Source: Drosophila persimilis
Taxonomy: Eukaryota; Arthropoda; Insecta; Diptera; Drosophilidae
Assembly (NCBI RefSeq): GCF_003286085.1
Contig: NW_020825415.1
Coordinates: 186,001-250,000, forward strand
DNA length: 64,000 bases
Direction of reading: 5' to 3'
The position numbers were made by a program, and so were the translations under genes. Within the stretch, counting starts at the first letter, position 1. The number at the start of each line of letters is the position of its first letter. The notes under the pieces are model-generated. The model was not told the origin of the DNA, did no database searches, and worked only from the letters and a program-made list of their open reading frames with translations. Positions 32,943 to 43,927 of the stretch are shown here, piece by piece.

Positions 32943-32960
32943 ATCCGGCTCGAAGGACCA
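32943..32960 (-). other. Orphan primer binding site (tRNA-Tyr type) on the minus strand
   Basis: ATCCGGCTCGAAGGACCA on the plus strand equals the 3' end of Drosophila tRNA-Tyr with CCA, as recalled. Read on the minus strand it is a primer site. Five bases to the right TGTAG (32966-32970) could be the complement of an LTR end (CTACA). The neighbouring sequence does not fold as a tRNA. I could not find the second LTR or coding parts, so at most a 5' end of an LTR element remains. Confidence 0.45.
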
Positions 32961-32965
32961 ATGTT

Positions 32966-34180
32966 TGTAGTGGGGCGGATTTGAAAACGTTAAGAAAGTC
33001 TCAATGTCTGGCATCTCTGGGAAATGTTGCGTTGAAATGTACCACGATATTGGCCGGTGCACGTTGGGGCTAACCATTTTGTTGTTTGTCCCCATTTAGT
33101 TGTTTGTTTGTTGATTTCCCTCCCGTTATGCTGCCGTCCGCTCCTGTTCGCTGCTGCTTCTGCTGCCATTATTATTAGGCTCAAATTGCTGCACTTTGCT
33201 TTGCATTTTAATTACTCGGCAGGCGGCATCTTTGCATCTCGGAAATGTTGCACAATTTAAACGAAAAGCGAAATACTGTCCCTGCCCCTGCCCCTATGGC
33301 TCCTTCTCTTCTGCGGGGTATGTGGCATTTCTCAAGGGATTTTCAGTCTGGAAAAGTTGGCTTTTCTTTGCATCTAAAGTCATATAAATTATTGTCAAAA
33401 TATAAATTATTTTTATTATAAATTACTTTCCAAATCATAGTCTATCATTCGGGGGCGCATAGCTGATGGAAGTGGGGTCTTCGGTGAGGACACAGGCTAT
33501 TGAAACGCGTCATGGCTTGATCCTTGATGATGGCCATCGCGCAGCCCTACGACTTCACGGATCACAAGTTTTGTGGAGCTGCACAATGGCCTACAAGTGG
33601 CCCATGGGCCAAACCATCTTCAAGATATTCCAGAAAATTGTAACGGTATATATTAGCCTTCCTTCCAGTCAGTCCAACACACAGCCATTGACCATTTTCC
33701 AGCCTCAGCCGCGAATCAGACTGGGGAGCGAGGCCTATTGGGGCGCCTCCGAATGTGGCACACGGAGGTGCTTCGCTTAAAATTTTGAATAAAGATCGGA
33801 ATTATTTTTGATATATGTATATCCAGTTTTTGGGACTTATTTCTATTCGTTGACTGAGTGACTAAAAATAATGAAAACCTATAATAAGTGCGGCTTCTGT
33901 GAGAAGGAGCTGGTTTTCTTCTTTCGTTTCAAAGGGTATTTCATAGTTCTCACTCCCACATTCTCTTCCCCGCCTGCAATTGTTCGCTGATTTTCCCCAT
34001 CGTTTTCCCCTTTGTTTTCTTCGACTGCCCTTTCTTCTTTCCCCCGGATTCCTTTTTCTTGTATTTCATCCATTTTATTGGTTTAATTTTGGTTTAATTT
34101 TTATAGGAATTTAATTTTAAAACCGGAAGTCTGATCACGAGTTCGCCAACGAGCTCCACTTCAAGCTAAAGTCGATGTTG
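32966..34180. other. Possible LTR remnant and unassigned sequence
   Basis: If the primer site is real, the LTR would lie from 32966 rightwards, perhaps to about 33447, but I cannot fix its end. An open frame at 33466-33780 (+) contains TMAYKWPMGQTIFKIFQ with a GTATAT donor-like site at about 33648. The segment looks exon-like but I cannot name it. A Lys/Glu-rich frame at 33879-34073 (-) is low-complexity and not supported. Confidence 0.3.
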
Positions 34181-34281
34181 CACTTCGAGCGGGATATTGG
34201 CGACAGTGCCAACGTGTCCGCAAAACAACAAAAGCGTGATCGTTACGAAGAAGCTGGAGACGAGCAGCACATTTGGACAAC

Positions 34282-34580
34282 TGTCATGGTCAAGGGCGTG
34301 GTCGCAACGATGGTGGTGGAGACGGAAAGTGCAACTCGGTGGGACAATTCGAGCTTCCATGATTAAGGACGGCTATAAGCACGGAAACGATCGTAAAGTA
34401 GGCGCTGGAGACGGCAAGCAAAACTCCATGGAGCAAATCAAGCAGCCAATTAAGAAGACAGCCATGGTCAAGGCCCGCCACAAGCAACGTCGTGCTCGTA
34501 ACGATGGAGGTAGTGATGGACAATTCAACTCCGTGGAGCAATTAGAGCAGCACATTGGAGGAGATCGGGGGTCGCGTCGC
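34282..34580 (+). repeat. Three imperfect tandem coding-like repeats of about 100 bp
   Basis: Three successive blocks each encode a variant of NDGG-GDGK-NSVEQ: about 34300-34365 (GDGKCNSVGQFE), 34385-34455 (GDGKQNSMEQIKQ) and 34498-34560 (SDGQFNSVEQLEQ). They lie partly in one frame, with a stop after the first. The upstream sequence (34130-34280) is open as SDHEFANELHFKLKSMLHFERD. The family is not recognised; it is probably a decayed gene or satellite-like expansion. Confidence 0.4.
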
Positions 34581-34601
34581 GGGGCCTAGAGTAGTCGTCG
34601 A

Positions 34602-35035
34602 ATGGGAACTGCGGCACTAATTAGTGGATTCAAATGCGCAAAGAACTCGGTACCGAGCTCTTTGGCCTGGGGAGATCGCAAGCCAACGCTGCGCTGCGAC
34701 GTGTACCGCCCTCTGCCCGTGGTATATGGATCCATACGGCTTTGCGGCGTTTGCTGTCCCGCAGGTAATTTAAATATGCGGTAACAGAGCTCATCTTAGA
34801 AATTTTCATAAAACCAAAGAATAAAGAACAAAAATTCGGAAAAATTACAATAAAAATACTAGTACTAATTATTTGAAATTAAAAAAAGGAAATTTGTAGC
34901 TACAGATGTTGCTTGTACGGAGAACAACCTTCAACTAAAATGAGTCCTGGTCGTGGCTTTGCTTTCAATCCGACATATTTCATTCAACTTAAACCTGAGA
35001 GACTCCTTCGATTGAGTTTCTTGTGTGTTTGTAAT
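34602..35035. other. Unassigned, possible exon remnant
   Basis: 34602-34765 is GC-richer and open on the plus strand, and ends in CCGCAG followed by GTAATT, a plausible splice donor at 34766. I recognise no family. The rest to 35035 is AT-rich without features. Confidence 0.25.
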
Positions 35036-35245
35036 TCAATTTTTTTTATGAAAATTTACATTGGGGCCACGTGCGCCATGTCGCGCTTCCATTAGTTCCG
35101 AAGTCTTTCGCGTTGTTGTGCCAATGACGACGCCATCGGATGCTACGATGCCCAGAGATGTGTGGCCGTTGGATACCGCTTTCAACGAATACGACGATTG
35201 TCGTATAACCATAAACGATTGGGGAAACTTAAGCTGTTCAACCAT
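35036..35245 (-). pseudogene. Fragment resembling a 20S proteasome alpha subunit
   Basis: The minus-strand frame reads SLKAVSNGHTSLGIVASDGV followed by VIGTTTRKTSELME. It resembles the conserved start of proteasome alpha subunits (YAxxAVxxGxxSxGIxAxDGVV, then a K-x-S-x-L segment). Those subunits form the outer rings of the 20S core. Only about 45 residues match. The upstream YD...SP-GR segment, the start and the rest of the fold are missing, so this is a gene fragment. I cannot decide which alpha subunit. There are no repeat boundaries next to it that would explain its arrival. Confidence 0.5.
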
Positions 35246-35279
35246 TTCTGAAAAAAATAGACATAAAAGTTAAAGTGAA

Positions 35280-36002
35280 ACGAAAGTCGGCATCCAGGTC
35301 GTGGAAGTTGGGATCAAAGGGACGCATCGGTACGCCATACAAATTTGACTTCTTTTACTTATTTTTCAGTTGAAACTTTTACAGCAAAAATTCTTGTGCA
35401 GATTCTTTGACGGAAAAGGAAACGCCAAAACAAAGATGTCCAATGAAGCTATGAATCGTTTCCACATCGTATCGTTTCGATGTTTTTGTCACTAATTTTA
35501 ATATTAAGTATACATACATTCTCCGGCTTTCGCGTATTGTTGTACTACGACTTCGAAATAATTCGACCGAGTTTAAATTTATGTGTCGACAGTGTTTCAT
35601 ACCGTATCGATAGCTATCATCAATTGCTGTGCTATATCCAGAACAACATTGAAATCCTGTCGCAGCCACACACTAAAATCTTCTATGGCTATTGGACACG
35701 CTGCATTGGACACGGTTGCGTCTGCGCAATCCTTTTGATAATCTCATCGCTCACTCGTTATGTAAGCAGGCCACTCAGCTGTTTATGTGTATATCGAAGT
35801 CGATTGCAACTGTGGAAACTATTGAAACCCTGTTTCCTCTTTTCTAGAACGACTCGTGTGCTGGTTGGACGGACAACTGACGTATACAGTTGTCACGTTA
35901 TATTGAAATCGCCCTATAAATTCCTATATCAGAATTAGTAATCGCCACAAAAGGAAGAAATCGAACAAAAAAAAAAATGCAAGGAACCCTGGCAAAAGAC
36001 CG
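35280..36002. other. Unassigned sequence with short open stretches
   Basis: A plus-strand frame at 35480-35938 is open for 152 codons but is Cys/Ile/Leu-rich and shows no family motif. A CAG/ATTCTTTGACGG acceptor-like site lies near 35400. It may belong with the TAF5-like fragment that follows, as upstream exons, but I cannot show it. Confidence 0.25.
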
Positions 36003-36425
36003 ATGGGATATGCAATAAATGTCTCGCTACTTATAAATAACCACGCAGAAGCTGACACAGTTTTAGACTCTGGGATATCGGAGGTGCAGAAAGATGACGG
36101 CGTGGGTAAGAGTAAATTCGGCGAAGATTTCGTCGATTTTTATGAGTGCGCTGGACTCGGACCGATCCAGCAAAGGTTCTGTAGTACCGTACCAGATAAG
36201 GTGCCCGAGGACTATGAGCAGATGTTCGAGACGATCGGGAAAGTCACCAAGGAAATGATTGACTTTCGTAAGTATGAACTATACGTGATGCTGTATCCCA
36301 CTCTGGCCATTGCTTACCTGCAAATGGTGTGGAGCGGAAAGTTTCAGAGGCATATATACTTCGTAGGTAGGAACAAACACGAGCTGTACGACTCGTACAA
36401 GAGGCGCATCGAAAAACTCATGTTT
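36003..36425 (+). pseudogene. Fragment like the TAF5 / Cannonball N-terminal domain
   Basis: The frame contains PEDYEQMFETIGKVTKEM followed by RKYELYVMLYPTLAIAYLQM and VWSGKFQ. This fits the TAF5 NTD2 pattern: YEQ, a spacer helix, K-x-EL-xx-x-LYP, then a Y-x-x-(hydrophobic)-x-x-(S/A)G turn. TAF5 is the WD40 subunit of TFIID; flies have a testis-specific paralogue, Cannonball. No WD40 repeats follow, because ISY-8 begins after about 140 codons. The subfamily call is a guess from general likeness. The first 35 residues are not family-typical, so the start is uncertain. Confidence 0.5.
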
Positions 36426-36850
36426 TTATACCCGATACTCAAAATGAGTATTGGGGTATATTAGATTTGTGGTAAAAGTGGATGTGTGTAACGTCCAGAA
36501 GGAATCGTTTCCGACCCTATAAAGTATATATATTCTTGATCAGCATCAATAGCCGAGTCGATTGAGCCCTGTCTGTCTGTCCGTCCGTCCGTCTGTCCGT
36601 CCCCTTCAGCGCCTAATGCTCAAAGACTATAAGAGCTAGAGCAACGATGTTTTGGATCCAGACATCTGTGATATGTTACTGCTCCAAAAATATTTCAAAA
36701 CTTTGCCCGCCCACTTCCGCCCCCACAAAGGGCGAAAATCTGTGGCATCCACAATTTCGACGATACGAGAAAACTAAAAACGCAGAATCGTAGAAGATGA
36801 CTATATCTTCTAGAGTGCAAAATCTGAGCCAGATCGTATAATTATTACAG
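36426..36850 (-). mobile_element. ISY-8, 3' part (split by a Gypsy element)
   Basis: Minus-strand ISY starting at TTATACCCGATACTC, inserted after a TTTTT run in the TAF5-like fragment. It is broken at ACAG (36847-36850). The rest continues at 44660. Confidence 0.88.
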
Positions 36851-37715
36851 TGTAACGAACCTGCTTTTTGGGCTCGCTTGAGTTTGCTGGGCTCGCTCAG
36901 CGGTCGGCAGATTCGCTGCAACGTATTTTTATTGTTGCCCCCAACGACAAATGATAAGACTTTCCTTTTCTTTACTTGACTTTCGCTTTATTCGCAATTC
37001 TATTAGGACTTAGGGCTAGGTGTTACAATTTCTCTTAACTACCGATCTCCACCACGCGTGGGCTCTCGTCGGGTGTGGCAGCGCCGAGGCTACTGATTGG
37101 GGCAAGTTGACCTCCGCTATTGCTTTGGTCCGCCACTCAAATCCGCACTCCACGTCTCGCACTCCCCTCCTAGCTTCCGCCGGAGTACGGGGATCTTCAC
37201 TTAATTTAGACTTACTCTGGGGGCAGGCGGGGCCTGTCTGCCTGTTGCTACACTTCACTACACTTCTTTGTTTCGTACCGGGTATCACTCTTGCGTTTCG
37301 ACCGGGTCTCAACGTGCGCGCGCAATCACTTATCCACGGGAAAGAGCCCCGCTTCGACGCCGCAGCCTCCTTTTATAGCCCCTTGCCAGGCCCCGGCTCG
37401 GCGTCGGTAGTTTTCCATCGCCGTCTCCTGGTTTCCACGGCCTTCGTAACGGGGCCTGGCCGGTGGCGTGATCCCATGCCCTTATTTGGTCATGCGCCAG
37501 ATTACTGCCGGCCCGATCCCGCCGTTTCCTTTGCCTCTCGTGTGTCTCTCTCTCCGAGAGCAGGGCACTTCTCCTCTCGAGGCCCTTGGCCTCTTCGCCG
37601 CATCCGGATAACCGTGGGCATCTGGCCTGACCTTCGCCTTATCCGGCCAGCCGTCAGCTTTTATCCGACTGTGCTTTTAGTCGCACTCGGCCTGTGGGAA
37701 CCATGGTTCCTCACA
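36851..37715 (-). repeat. 3' LTR of the minus-strand Gypsy element (865 bp)
   Basis: On the minus strand it runs TGTGAGGAACC ... GGTTCGTTACA. CTATAAAAGG at 37369-37378 is a TATA-type promoter and AATAAA at 36928-36933 a poly(A) signal. About 120 bp present here (near 37510-37640) are missing from the other LTR. Confidence 0.9.
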
Positions 37716-37733
37716 CCCCCCTCTTTCTTCCCG
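37716..37733 (-). other. Polypurine tract of the minus-strand Gypsy element
   Basis: CCCCCCTCTTTCTTCCCG on the plus strand gives an unbroken run of purines on the minus strand directly before the 3' LTR, the expected plus-strand primer. Confidence 0.8.
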
Positions 37734-38044
37734 CAGCGGAATACTTCCGTTTTCCGCGATCTCGCGACGGGGTGGGCTTTCCTCATTCAAACGGCCCGAA
37801 GTTGCGCGCGCCCTTTGTTGCACCTGGGATCACAGGCGTTCTGGCGCCCTCTGGCGCCTTTGCTCGGGCGGCGCTGCCAGCCCTTGCACTTTTCTGGCTG
37901 GCGCCGAATTCCGCCTATCGATAAGGTGTAGGGGCGCTTCTGCGATCCACTCGATATTTCCCCCCAGTCAGTATTCCGTTTCTTTCTTCTCCGTTTTTTC
38001 TTTATTCATGTTTTCCCGCGTGTTTTGCCCTTTTTTTTCCCTTT

Positions 38045-39160
38045 TTATACCCGATACTCAAAATGAGTATTGGGGTATATTAGATTTGTGGTAAAAGTGG
38101 ATGTGTGTAACGTCCAGAAGGAATCGTTTCCGACCCCATAAAGTATATATATTCTTGATCAGCATCAATAGCCGAGTCGATTGAGCCATGTCTGTCTGTC
38201 CGTCTGTCCGTCCGTCCGTCTGTCCGTCTGTCCGTCCCCTTCAGCGCCTAATGCTCAAAGACTATAAGAGCTAGAGCAACGATGTTTTGGATCCAGACTT
38301 CTGTGATATGTCACTGCTACAAAAATATTTCAAAACTTTGCCCCGCCCACTTCCGCCCCCACAAAGGACGAAAATCTGTGGCATCCACATTTTTAAAGAT
38401 ACGATAAAACCAAAAACGCAGAATCGTAGAGAATGACCATATCTTTTAGACTGCGGAATCTGAATTGGATCGTATTATTATTATAGCCAGCATCAAGAAA
38501 ACAATTTCATTTTTTCTCGCCCTGTCTCTCTCTAACACACAGGTAGCATAGGCGGCTTTGCTTAGAGTAAAACATTAGCGCCTAGATCTCAGAGACTATA
38601 AAAGCTAGAGCAACCAAATTTGGTATCCACACTCCTAATATATCAGACCGAGACGAGTTTGTTTCAAAATTTCGCCACACCCCCTTCCGCCCCCGCAAAG
38701 GATGCAAATCTGGGGATATTCACAAATCTCAAAGACTATTAACGCTAGAGTAACCAAATTTGGAATCCGCACTTCTCTTAGATCTCACTATAAAACGTGT
38801 ATCTCAAAATTTCGCCCCACCCCCTTCCGCCCACACAAAGGACGAAAATCTGTTGCATCCACAATATTGCAGATTCGAGAAAACTAAAAACGGGGAATCA
38901 TAGATAACGACCATATCTATCAGATTGCTGAATCTGGATCAGATCAGATAATTTTTGTAGCCAAAAGGAACAAATCAATTTGCAGTGGCTACGCAGCGCG
39001 TGACATCACGCTCAGACTGATTTTCTGTCTCTCTCGCACGCACTCTTTGTCGTGTCGTTTAATATTAGCGGCGTCTGCCGGAGGAAAGCCATACTGACTT
39101 AGTATCGGGTATAACTGTAGAGTTGCGGTGTCCGCAGCAACTCACAACGTTCCCCCTCGT
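38045..39160 (-). mobile_element. ISY-9, complete copy in the 3' UTR of the Gypsy element
   Basis: A complete subfamily A copy in minus orientation, flanked by T runs on both sides (CCCTTTTT and GTTTTTC). It lies between the integrase stop and the LTR, so it does not break coding sequence. Confidence 0.92.
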
Positions 39161-39393
39161 TTTTCTTTATTCCTACTAACTCTCACCCTTTTTTTTCCAG
39201 ATCTTTCCAACCACGGCTTTCCTGCTCTTCCTTTTTTTTTTATTTAGATCTAAGTGCACCCGTCCGTCACCCTGCGTGCTGACGAATCTCGTGCGTGTCC
39301 TGCGCGGCACCCTCCCCCCGTGTCCTGCGTGGCACTCTACCGTTCCTGGTCCTGCGTGACCCTTTTAGGGCGACCCATTCTATCTATTCCCCC

Positions 39394-40605
39394 TCACCCC
39401 TGCGTCTCTCGCTCATCGGGCTGGGGTTTCAGGTCTCGTATGTGGGCCGTTCTCTTCTTCCTGTCGCCCTCCTTTCTTAAGTTGCAGATAACGGGGGATA
39501 TAAAGTCCTCTATCTGGTATGGCCCATCGTACCTTGGTGCCAGCTTCGCGGCGAATCCCTCCGCCGCATTGGACAGGTGGTGCTGTTTGGCCCATACGAT
39601 TTCTCCCACTTTGGGTCTCCACGGTCTTCTTCTCAGGTTGTAGTGCCTGGCCTGATCCTGGGCTGCCCTTTCCAAGTTTCGTCGTACCAACTGAAATAGC
39701 TCTTTTAACTTCTTCGCATTTTCATCCGGCGTCTCTGTGCCCTGTCCCGTGCCTACCGTCTCCTCGTCATATAGGGCCTTTGGCAGCCGGGGTTCCCTTC
39801 CCTGCACCACGAACGCCGGTGAATATCTAGTTGCGTCCGACACTCCCGAATTCATGGCCAGCATTAGCTCCGGCCATTTTTCGTCCCAACACCTTTGATC
39901 ACCCTCGGTGAACTGAGCGATCATGGTCTTTATCGTTCTGTTTGTTCGCTCTGTCGGATTCTCTTGCGGCGTGTATGGCGCCGTAAACTGGTGGCGGACT
40001 CCTAGCTGCTCCAGAAATCTTTTAAATGCCCTGCCTGCAAACTGCACCCCATTGTCCGTAATGAAGACTTTGGGCGCCCCAAACCGGGCTATTATGCGCT
40101 CTCGACAGGCCTTTATTAGTGCCTCGGCTGTGGCCTTCCTCAGCGGCACCAACTCGGTCCATTTTGAGAATCGATCCACTAGCACCAGCAGCATCGAGTT
40201 CCCATGCTTCGATCTCGGCAGAGGACCCACAAAGTCCGCGCATACCGTTGCCCATGGCTCTTCCGGTACCTGTGTCAACATTTCCCCTGCCGCTTGTAGC
40301 TGACTTGGCTTAAAACGCAGACATAGTTCGCACTTCCGCACGTAGGCCCTCACGTCTCCGTACATCCCCGGCCAGTAATATCTTGCCGCCACCCGTGCCG
40401 CGGTTCTCCTTCCGCCAGCGTGGCCTGCTTCCGGGTTATCGTGACTCTCCTTTAAAACCCTTTCTCGGGCATATTTCGGCACACATAACTTCCACGAGGC
40501 GACTTCTTCGCTCCCGGCCCGGTGCGCAATGTGCCGGTACAAGTTCCCCCCCTTCTCCACATAGTCGGGGTACTTTGGGGCTTCTTTCCTGATCTTCTCG
40601 GCCAT
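39394..40605 (-). pseudogene. Integrase of the minus-strand Gypsy element
   Basis: It has the HHCC zinc domain (HDNPEAGHAGG ... CELCLRFK), then the DDE core: ADFVGPLPRSKHG with LVLVDRFSKW, FITDNGVQFAG and PQENPTERTNRTIK. The C-terminal GPY/F domain is PKVGEIVWAKQ followed by APRYDGPYQIEDF. All catalytic residues are present. It is in a different frame from the RNase H upstream because of a one-base indel near 40690-40730, so it would not be made as part of Pol from this copy. Confidence 0.88.
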
Positions 40606-40634
40606 GCCCTCTAACCACTTGTAGGGCGGCTCGC

Positions 40635-42980
40635 CTACTGGCGGTGTTCCCTCCTCATTCTTATTCGACGGCCTCGCTCCTCCACCGGTTGTCGGGAGAG
40701 TGCGTCGGCTACCACGTTGAGCTGTCCTTTCCTGTATGCGATTTCAAAGTCGTACTGCTGTAACTCTAATGCCCATCTCGCCACTCTTCCCGACGGACTT
40801 TCTATACTATTCAACCATTTCAGAGCCATGTGGTCCGTGACCACCTTGAAGCGATACCCTTCCAAGTATGGCCTCAACCGGCGTATGGCCCACACAATGG
40901 CCAGACATTCTTTCTCCGTCGCCGAATAGTTCCTTTCCGGTCCGTTTAGCGTCCTGCTAGCATATGATATTACCCGCTCTCCCCTTTCCGTCTCCTGCGT
41001 GAGAATCGCGCCCAGCCCGTAATCACTGGCGTCTGTCTGCAGGATGAATTTCTTCGAGAAGTCCGGGCACGCCAGCACGGGGTCCGCCACTAGTCTTCTC
41101 TTCACCTCCTCGAACGCTTCCTGCCGTTCCCGGGTCCAGACCCATTCCGTCTTCTTCTTGAGGAGCCCGGTGAGAGGCTGCACTAGGGTGGCGAAGTCGG
41201 GCACGAACCTCCGGTACCATGAGGCCACTCCCAAGTACTGTCTTAGCTCCTTGACATTTGTCGGCGGTTTCAGTTCGGCGATGGCTGCGACTTTCTCGGG
41301 GTCCGTACATATCCCCTCGCCGGTCACCTTGTGGCCCAGATACCGCAGCTCTTTCCTGAAGAACTCGCACTTGTCCGCATTCAGACGCAAGTTGGCCAAG
41401 CGCAGCCGTCGAAACACCTCTTTCAGGTTTCTTCGGTGTTGTTCTTCTGTTCGCCCGATGACCACTATGTCATCCTGGTACGCGAATGCGTGCGGCATCA
41501 TCTCTGGCCCTATCACTTGGTCTAATGCCCGTTGAAAGGTGGCCGACGCGGAGTGTAACCCAAACGGCATCACCTTCCATTGGTATAGCCCCTTGCCGGG
41601 CACCGTGAACGCCGTGATCGGCCGGCTGCTCTCGGCCAGGGGGATCTGCCAATATCCATCCTTCAGATCCAGGCTACTTATGAACTTCGCTTCCCGCAGC
41701 TGATCGAGTATGTACTCGATCCTGGGCATTGGGTATGCGTCCTTTACTGATCTCGCGTTTACTTGACGAAAGTCCACGCACAATCTCCACTTGCCATTTT
41801 TCTTCTTCACCATCACTATAGGCGAACTGTAGGGGCTCTTTGACGGCTCTATGCATCCCTTTTCTAACAGTTCGTCCACTTTCTGGTTAATCTCGGCCTG
41901 CATTTTGGGGTTCTTTGGGTAATATCTTTGCTTAATCGGTTGCGGGTCACTCATGGTGATTGTGTGCACCGCCACATTAGACACCCCCTCGATCTTGGAA
42001 AACGCCTCCAACTCTCGGGCCAAGAAGTCCTCCACTGGCTCTTCCCTCGCCCCCTCATTCCGCCTCCTGCTCTCCGCCCCCTCTCGGGCGGCCGTTCTTA
42101 GGGTCGTGTCCGTTTTGTTGTCGTACTCCGGACCTGTGTCTCTAGCTTCGGCCTTCGCCACGGACAGTCTTTCCTCCTGGCATCCTCGTTCCCGATCTTG
42201 GGCAGGGATCACCACCCTGTGTCCTGCATCCCAACCCAACACTAACTCATCGATCACACCCGGTAATACGAGTAGCACCATTGGGATCTCCTTGTTCCCA
42301 AAGCCTACCTTCGTTTCGATCTGGTGTGTGATCTCCTGGCTATGGCCATCTGCCAACCTCACCCTTTTCCTTGCCGCCGCCTCCCGGCCTTCACCCTTCA
42401 GTCGGTCCGCCAGCTCGCGGCTCACGAAACTGCTGGTGGCTCCTGTATCCACCGTGGCTTGCAGCTCCATGCCCGCGACCTCCACTACTGCGGATAACTG
42501 CTCCTCCTCGCTGATCAGCCTGCCGACTAGGCTTGAGGGACCGTTTCTTGCGACCCTGGCACGGCCCTCCGCGGCGTGGGTCGCGGGGCGTTTCCCGTCT
42601 TCCTGCAGCACTGCCATGCCGAGATGCCCACTTTTCCGCATCTCCAGCAGTAGGTGAGCGGTCGGCCGTTGCACTCCCGGCTCCAATGATCCGCGCTCCC
42701 ACACCTTCGGCACGCCTGGGCCGGATTCTTGGCATATCCATTCTCGATATTGCCGTTGGTCGGTGTCGGCAAGAGGCCATGCACTCCCCTTTCCTCTCGT
42801 GCTGCCTCCTCCAGCGGGCCGTCTTTGCATCGCCGACATGCCGTCGTCTCGGCCGGCTTGTGGAAGGGATTCGCTGCCCGGGCTTTCACGGTTGGATTCT
42901 CCCGTTGGAACTCTAGGCGGTCCCTTTCCAGCGCCTCGAACTCGTCTGCCAGTTCCATCATGGTGTCGAGATCCTTGCAC
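40635..42980 (-). CDS. pol: Protease-RT-RNase H of the minus-strand Gypsy element
   Basis: A 781-codon open frame. About 150 codons at the start overlap gag in a -1 relation, so the true start is by frameshift within the overlap (42527-42980). Protease: [14 protein letters not shown] (about residue 178). [59 protein letters not shown] (YXDD) and [16 protein letters not shown]. RNase [28 protein letters not shown] and [11 protein letters not shown]. The frame is intact through RNase H and is lost just before integrase. The motif order is typical of Ty3/Gypsy. Confidence 0.88.
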   Translation of the reverse strand: MQGSRHHDGTGRRVRGAGKGPPRVPTGESNRESPGSESLPQAGRDDGMSAMQRRPAGGGSTRGKGSAWPLADTDQRQYREWICQESGPGVPKVWERGSLEPGVQRPTAHLLLEMRKSGHLGMAVLQEDGKRPATHAAEGRARVARNGPSSLVGRLISEEEQLSAVVEVAGMELQATVDTGATSSFVSRELADRLKGEGREAAARKRVRLADGHSQEITHQIETKVGFGNKEIPMVLLVLPGVIDELVLGWDAGHRVVIPAQDRERGCQEERLSVAKAEARDTGPEYDNKTDTTLRTAAREGAESRRRNEGAREEPVEDFLARELEAFSKIEGVSNVAVHTITMSDPQPIKQRYYPKNPKMQAEINQKVDELLEKGCIEPSKSPYSSPIVMVKKKNGKWRLCVDFRQVNARSVKDAYPMPRIEYILDQLREAKFISSLDLKDGYWQIPLAESSRPITAFTVPGKGLYQWKVMPFGLHSASATFQRALDQVIGPEMMPHAFAYQDDIVVIGRTEEQHRRNLKEVFRRLRLANLRLNADKCEFFRKELRYLGHKVTGEGICTDPEKVAAIAELKPPTNVKELRQYLGVASWYRRFVPDFATLVQPLTGLLKKKTEWVWTRERQEAFEEVKRRLVADPVLACPDFSKKFILQTDASDYGLGAILTQETERGERVISYASRTLNGPERNYSATEKECLAIVWAIRRLRPYLEGYRFKVVTDHMALKWLNSIESPSGRVARWALELQQYDFEIAYRKGQLNVVADALSRQPVEERGRRIRMRREHRQ

Positions 42981-43831
42981 CGGTGTGGTCTCATATACGC
43001 TCTCAAGTCGGGCATGCTATTCTCCCGAATCAACTCCGTTTGCTCCTCTTGGGGACATTTCAGGGGTCGCATAAGTGTCTGCATCTCTACCATGTATTCT
43101 TTGAACGGTTCGCCCCACTTCTGTTTCCGCATCCTCACTTCCTGCAGCAACTTCTCAAAATATCCCCGAGGCAGAAAGGTAGCCTGGAAGCTGGAAGAGA
43201 ACTCTTTCCACGTTCTCCACTGCCGATTGTTCGCCACGAACCACATCAGCGCCCGTCCTTTTAGCAGCTCCGGCATCGCCCTAGGGATCAGATCCGGATC
43301 CAAACCGTACGTCTGGGCGGACCACTCGACCTGCTCCAAGTACTCGAGAGGCTTCGTCGTACCGTCGAACCGGAACGACCACTCTCTCACCTGTTTCGCC
43401 ACTCTAGCGTAGTCCAGGTGTGCTGGCCGTGTGGTGGCTGGTTCGGTTCTCTCCCTTTCGGTTTCTCGGCTTCGATCCCTTCCTGGGTGACGGGACCTGC
43501 TAGGCGTCCCTGTGTGTGAGCGTTCCGGTATTGGCACTGAGAGACTCGCGATCAATTCTCTTTGTATATCGACTGGGGACCTCCACAGCGCCGCCGCGGC
43601 TGCGCCGGGTGGGGGCGCCAGGTGCTCGTACGCGGCTTGTTTGTCGTCCGCCCGGGGTGTCGGCGAGGACCTGTCCGCCCGACACTCCCATACCTCTATC
43701 AGATCGGCCCACTCTGCCTCATCCTCGTGTTCCCTCATCCATTCCTTAAATGTTCTTCTCATTTCGTCCACGGTGCCCTCCAGCCGCACGCCGAAGGCGT
43801 GGCCGCATTGGACAAGCTCCTCCTTTCTCAA
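42527..43831 (-). CDS. gag: Gag of the minus-strand Gypsy element
   Basis: 434 codons, uninterrupted. The N-terminal third has Arg/Glu-rich sequence ([20 protein letters not shown]). The middle holds the retrotransposon Gag domain ([20 protein letters not shown] ... [20 protein letters not shown], with [13 protein letters not shown]). One good CCHC knuckle, [14 protein letters not shown], is followed by a second in which the His is replaced by Ile ([14 protein letters not shown]). The ATG is 77 bases downstream of the primer site on the minus strand, so the leader is very short. Gag would form the particle and bind RNA. Confidence 0.88.
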   Translation of the reverse strand: MRKEELVQCGHAFGVRLEGTVDEMRRTFKEWMREHEDEAEWADLIEVWECRADRSSPTPRADDKQAAYEHLAPPPGAAAAALWRSPVDIQRELIASLSVPIPERSHTGTPSRSRHPGRDRSRETERERTEPATTRPAHLDYARVAKQVREWSFRFDGTTKPLEYLEQVEWSAQTYGLDPDLIPRAMPELLKGRALMWFVANNRQWRTWKEFSSSFQATFLPRGYFEKLLQEVRMRKQKWGEPFKEYMVEMQTLMRPLKCPQEEQTELIRENSMPDLRAYMRPHRCKDLDTMMELADEFEALERDRLEFQRENPTVKARAANPFHKPAETTACRRCKDGPLEEAAREERGVHGLLPTPTNGNIENGYAKNPAQACRRCGSADHWSRECNGRPLTYCWRCGKVGISAWQCCRKTGNAPRPTPRRAVPGSQETVPQA

Positions 43832-43907
43832 CCGATGGATCCATTGTCCCTTCCCTATTCTCGTGTCTATACTCTCCCTCCCTTTGTCCTACTATTTGTC
43901 GTTGTAG

Positions 43908-43925
43908 GCCCCACGTTGGGCGCCA
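43908..43925 (-). other. Primer binding site (tRNA-Lys) of the minus-strand Gypsy element
   Basis: The minus strand reads TGGCGCCCAACGTGGGGC, two bases after the LTR, the same primer as the errantivirus. Confidence 0.88.
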
Positions 43926-43927
43926 GT

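Noticed and set aside
32943-32960. A tRNA-Tyr gene
   Set aside because: Only the 3' acceptor end matches, CCA is encoded, and upstream sequence cannot form the D and anticodon arms.
35480-35938. 152-codon plus-strand frame as a membrane protein gene
   Set aside because: Hydrophobic stretches are short, there are no conserved motifs and no supporting context; kept only as unassigned sequence.
37020-37931. Long plus-strand open frame of 303 codons
   Set aside because: It lies antisense within the LTR of the minus-strand Gypsy element and beyond it, repeats in the other LTR (44097-44624), and has no protein motif.
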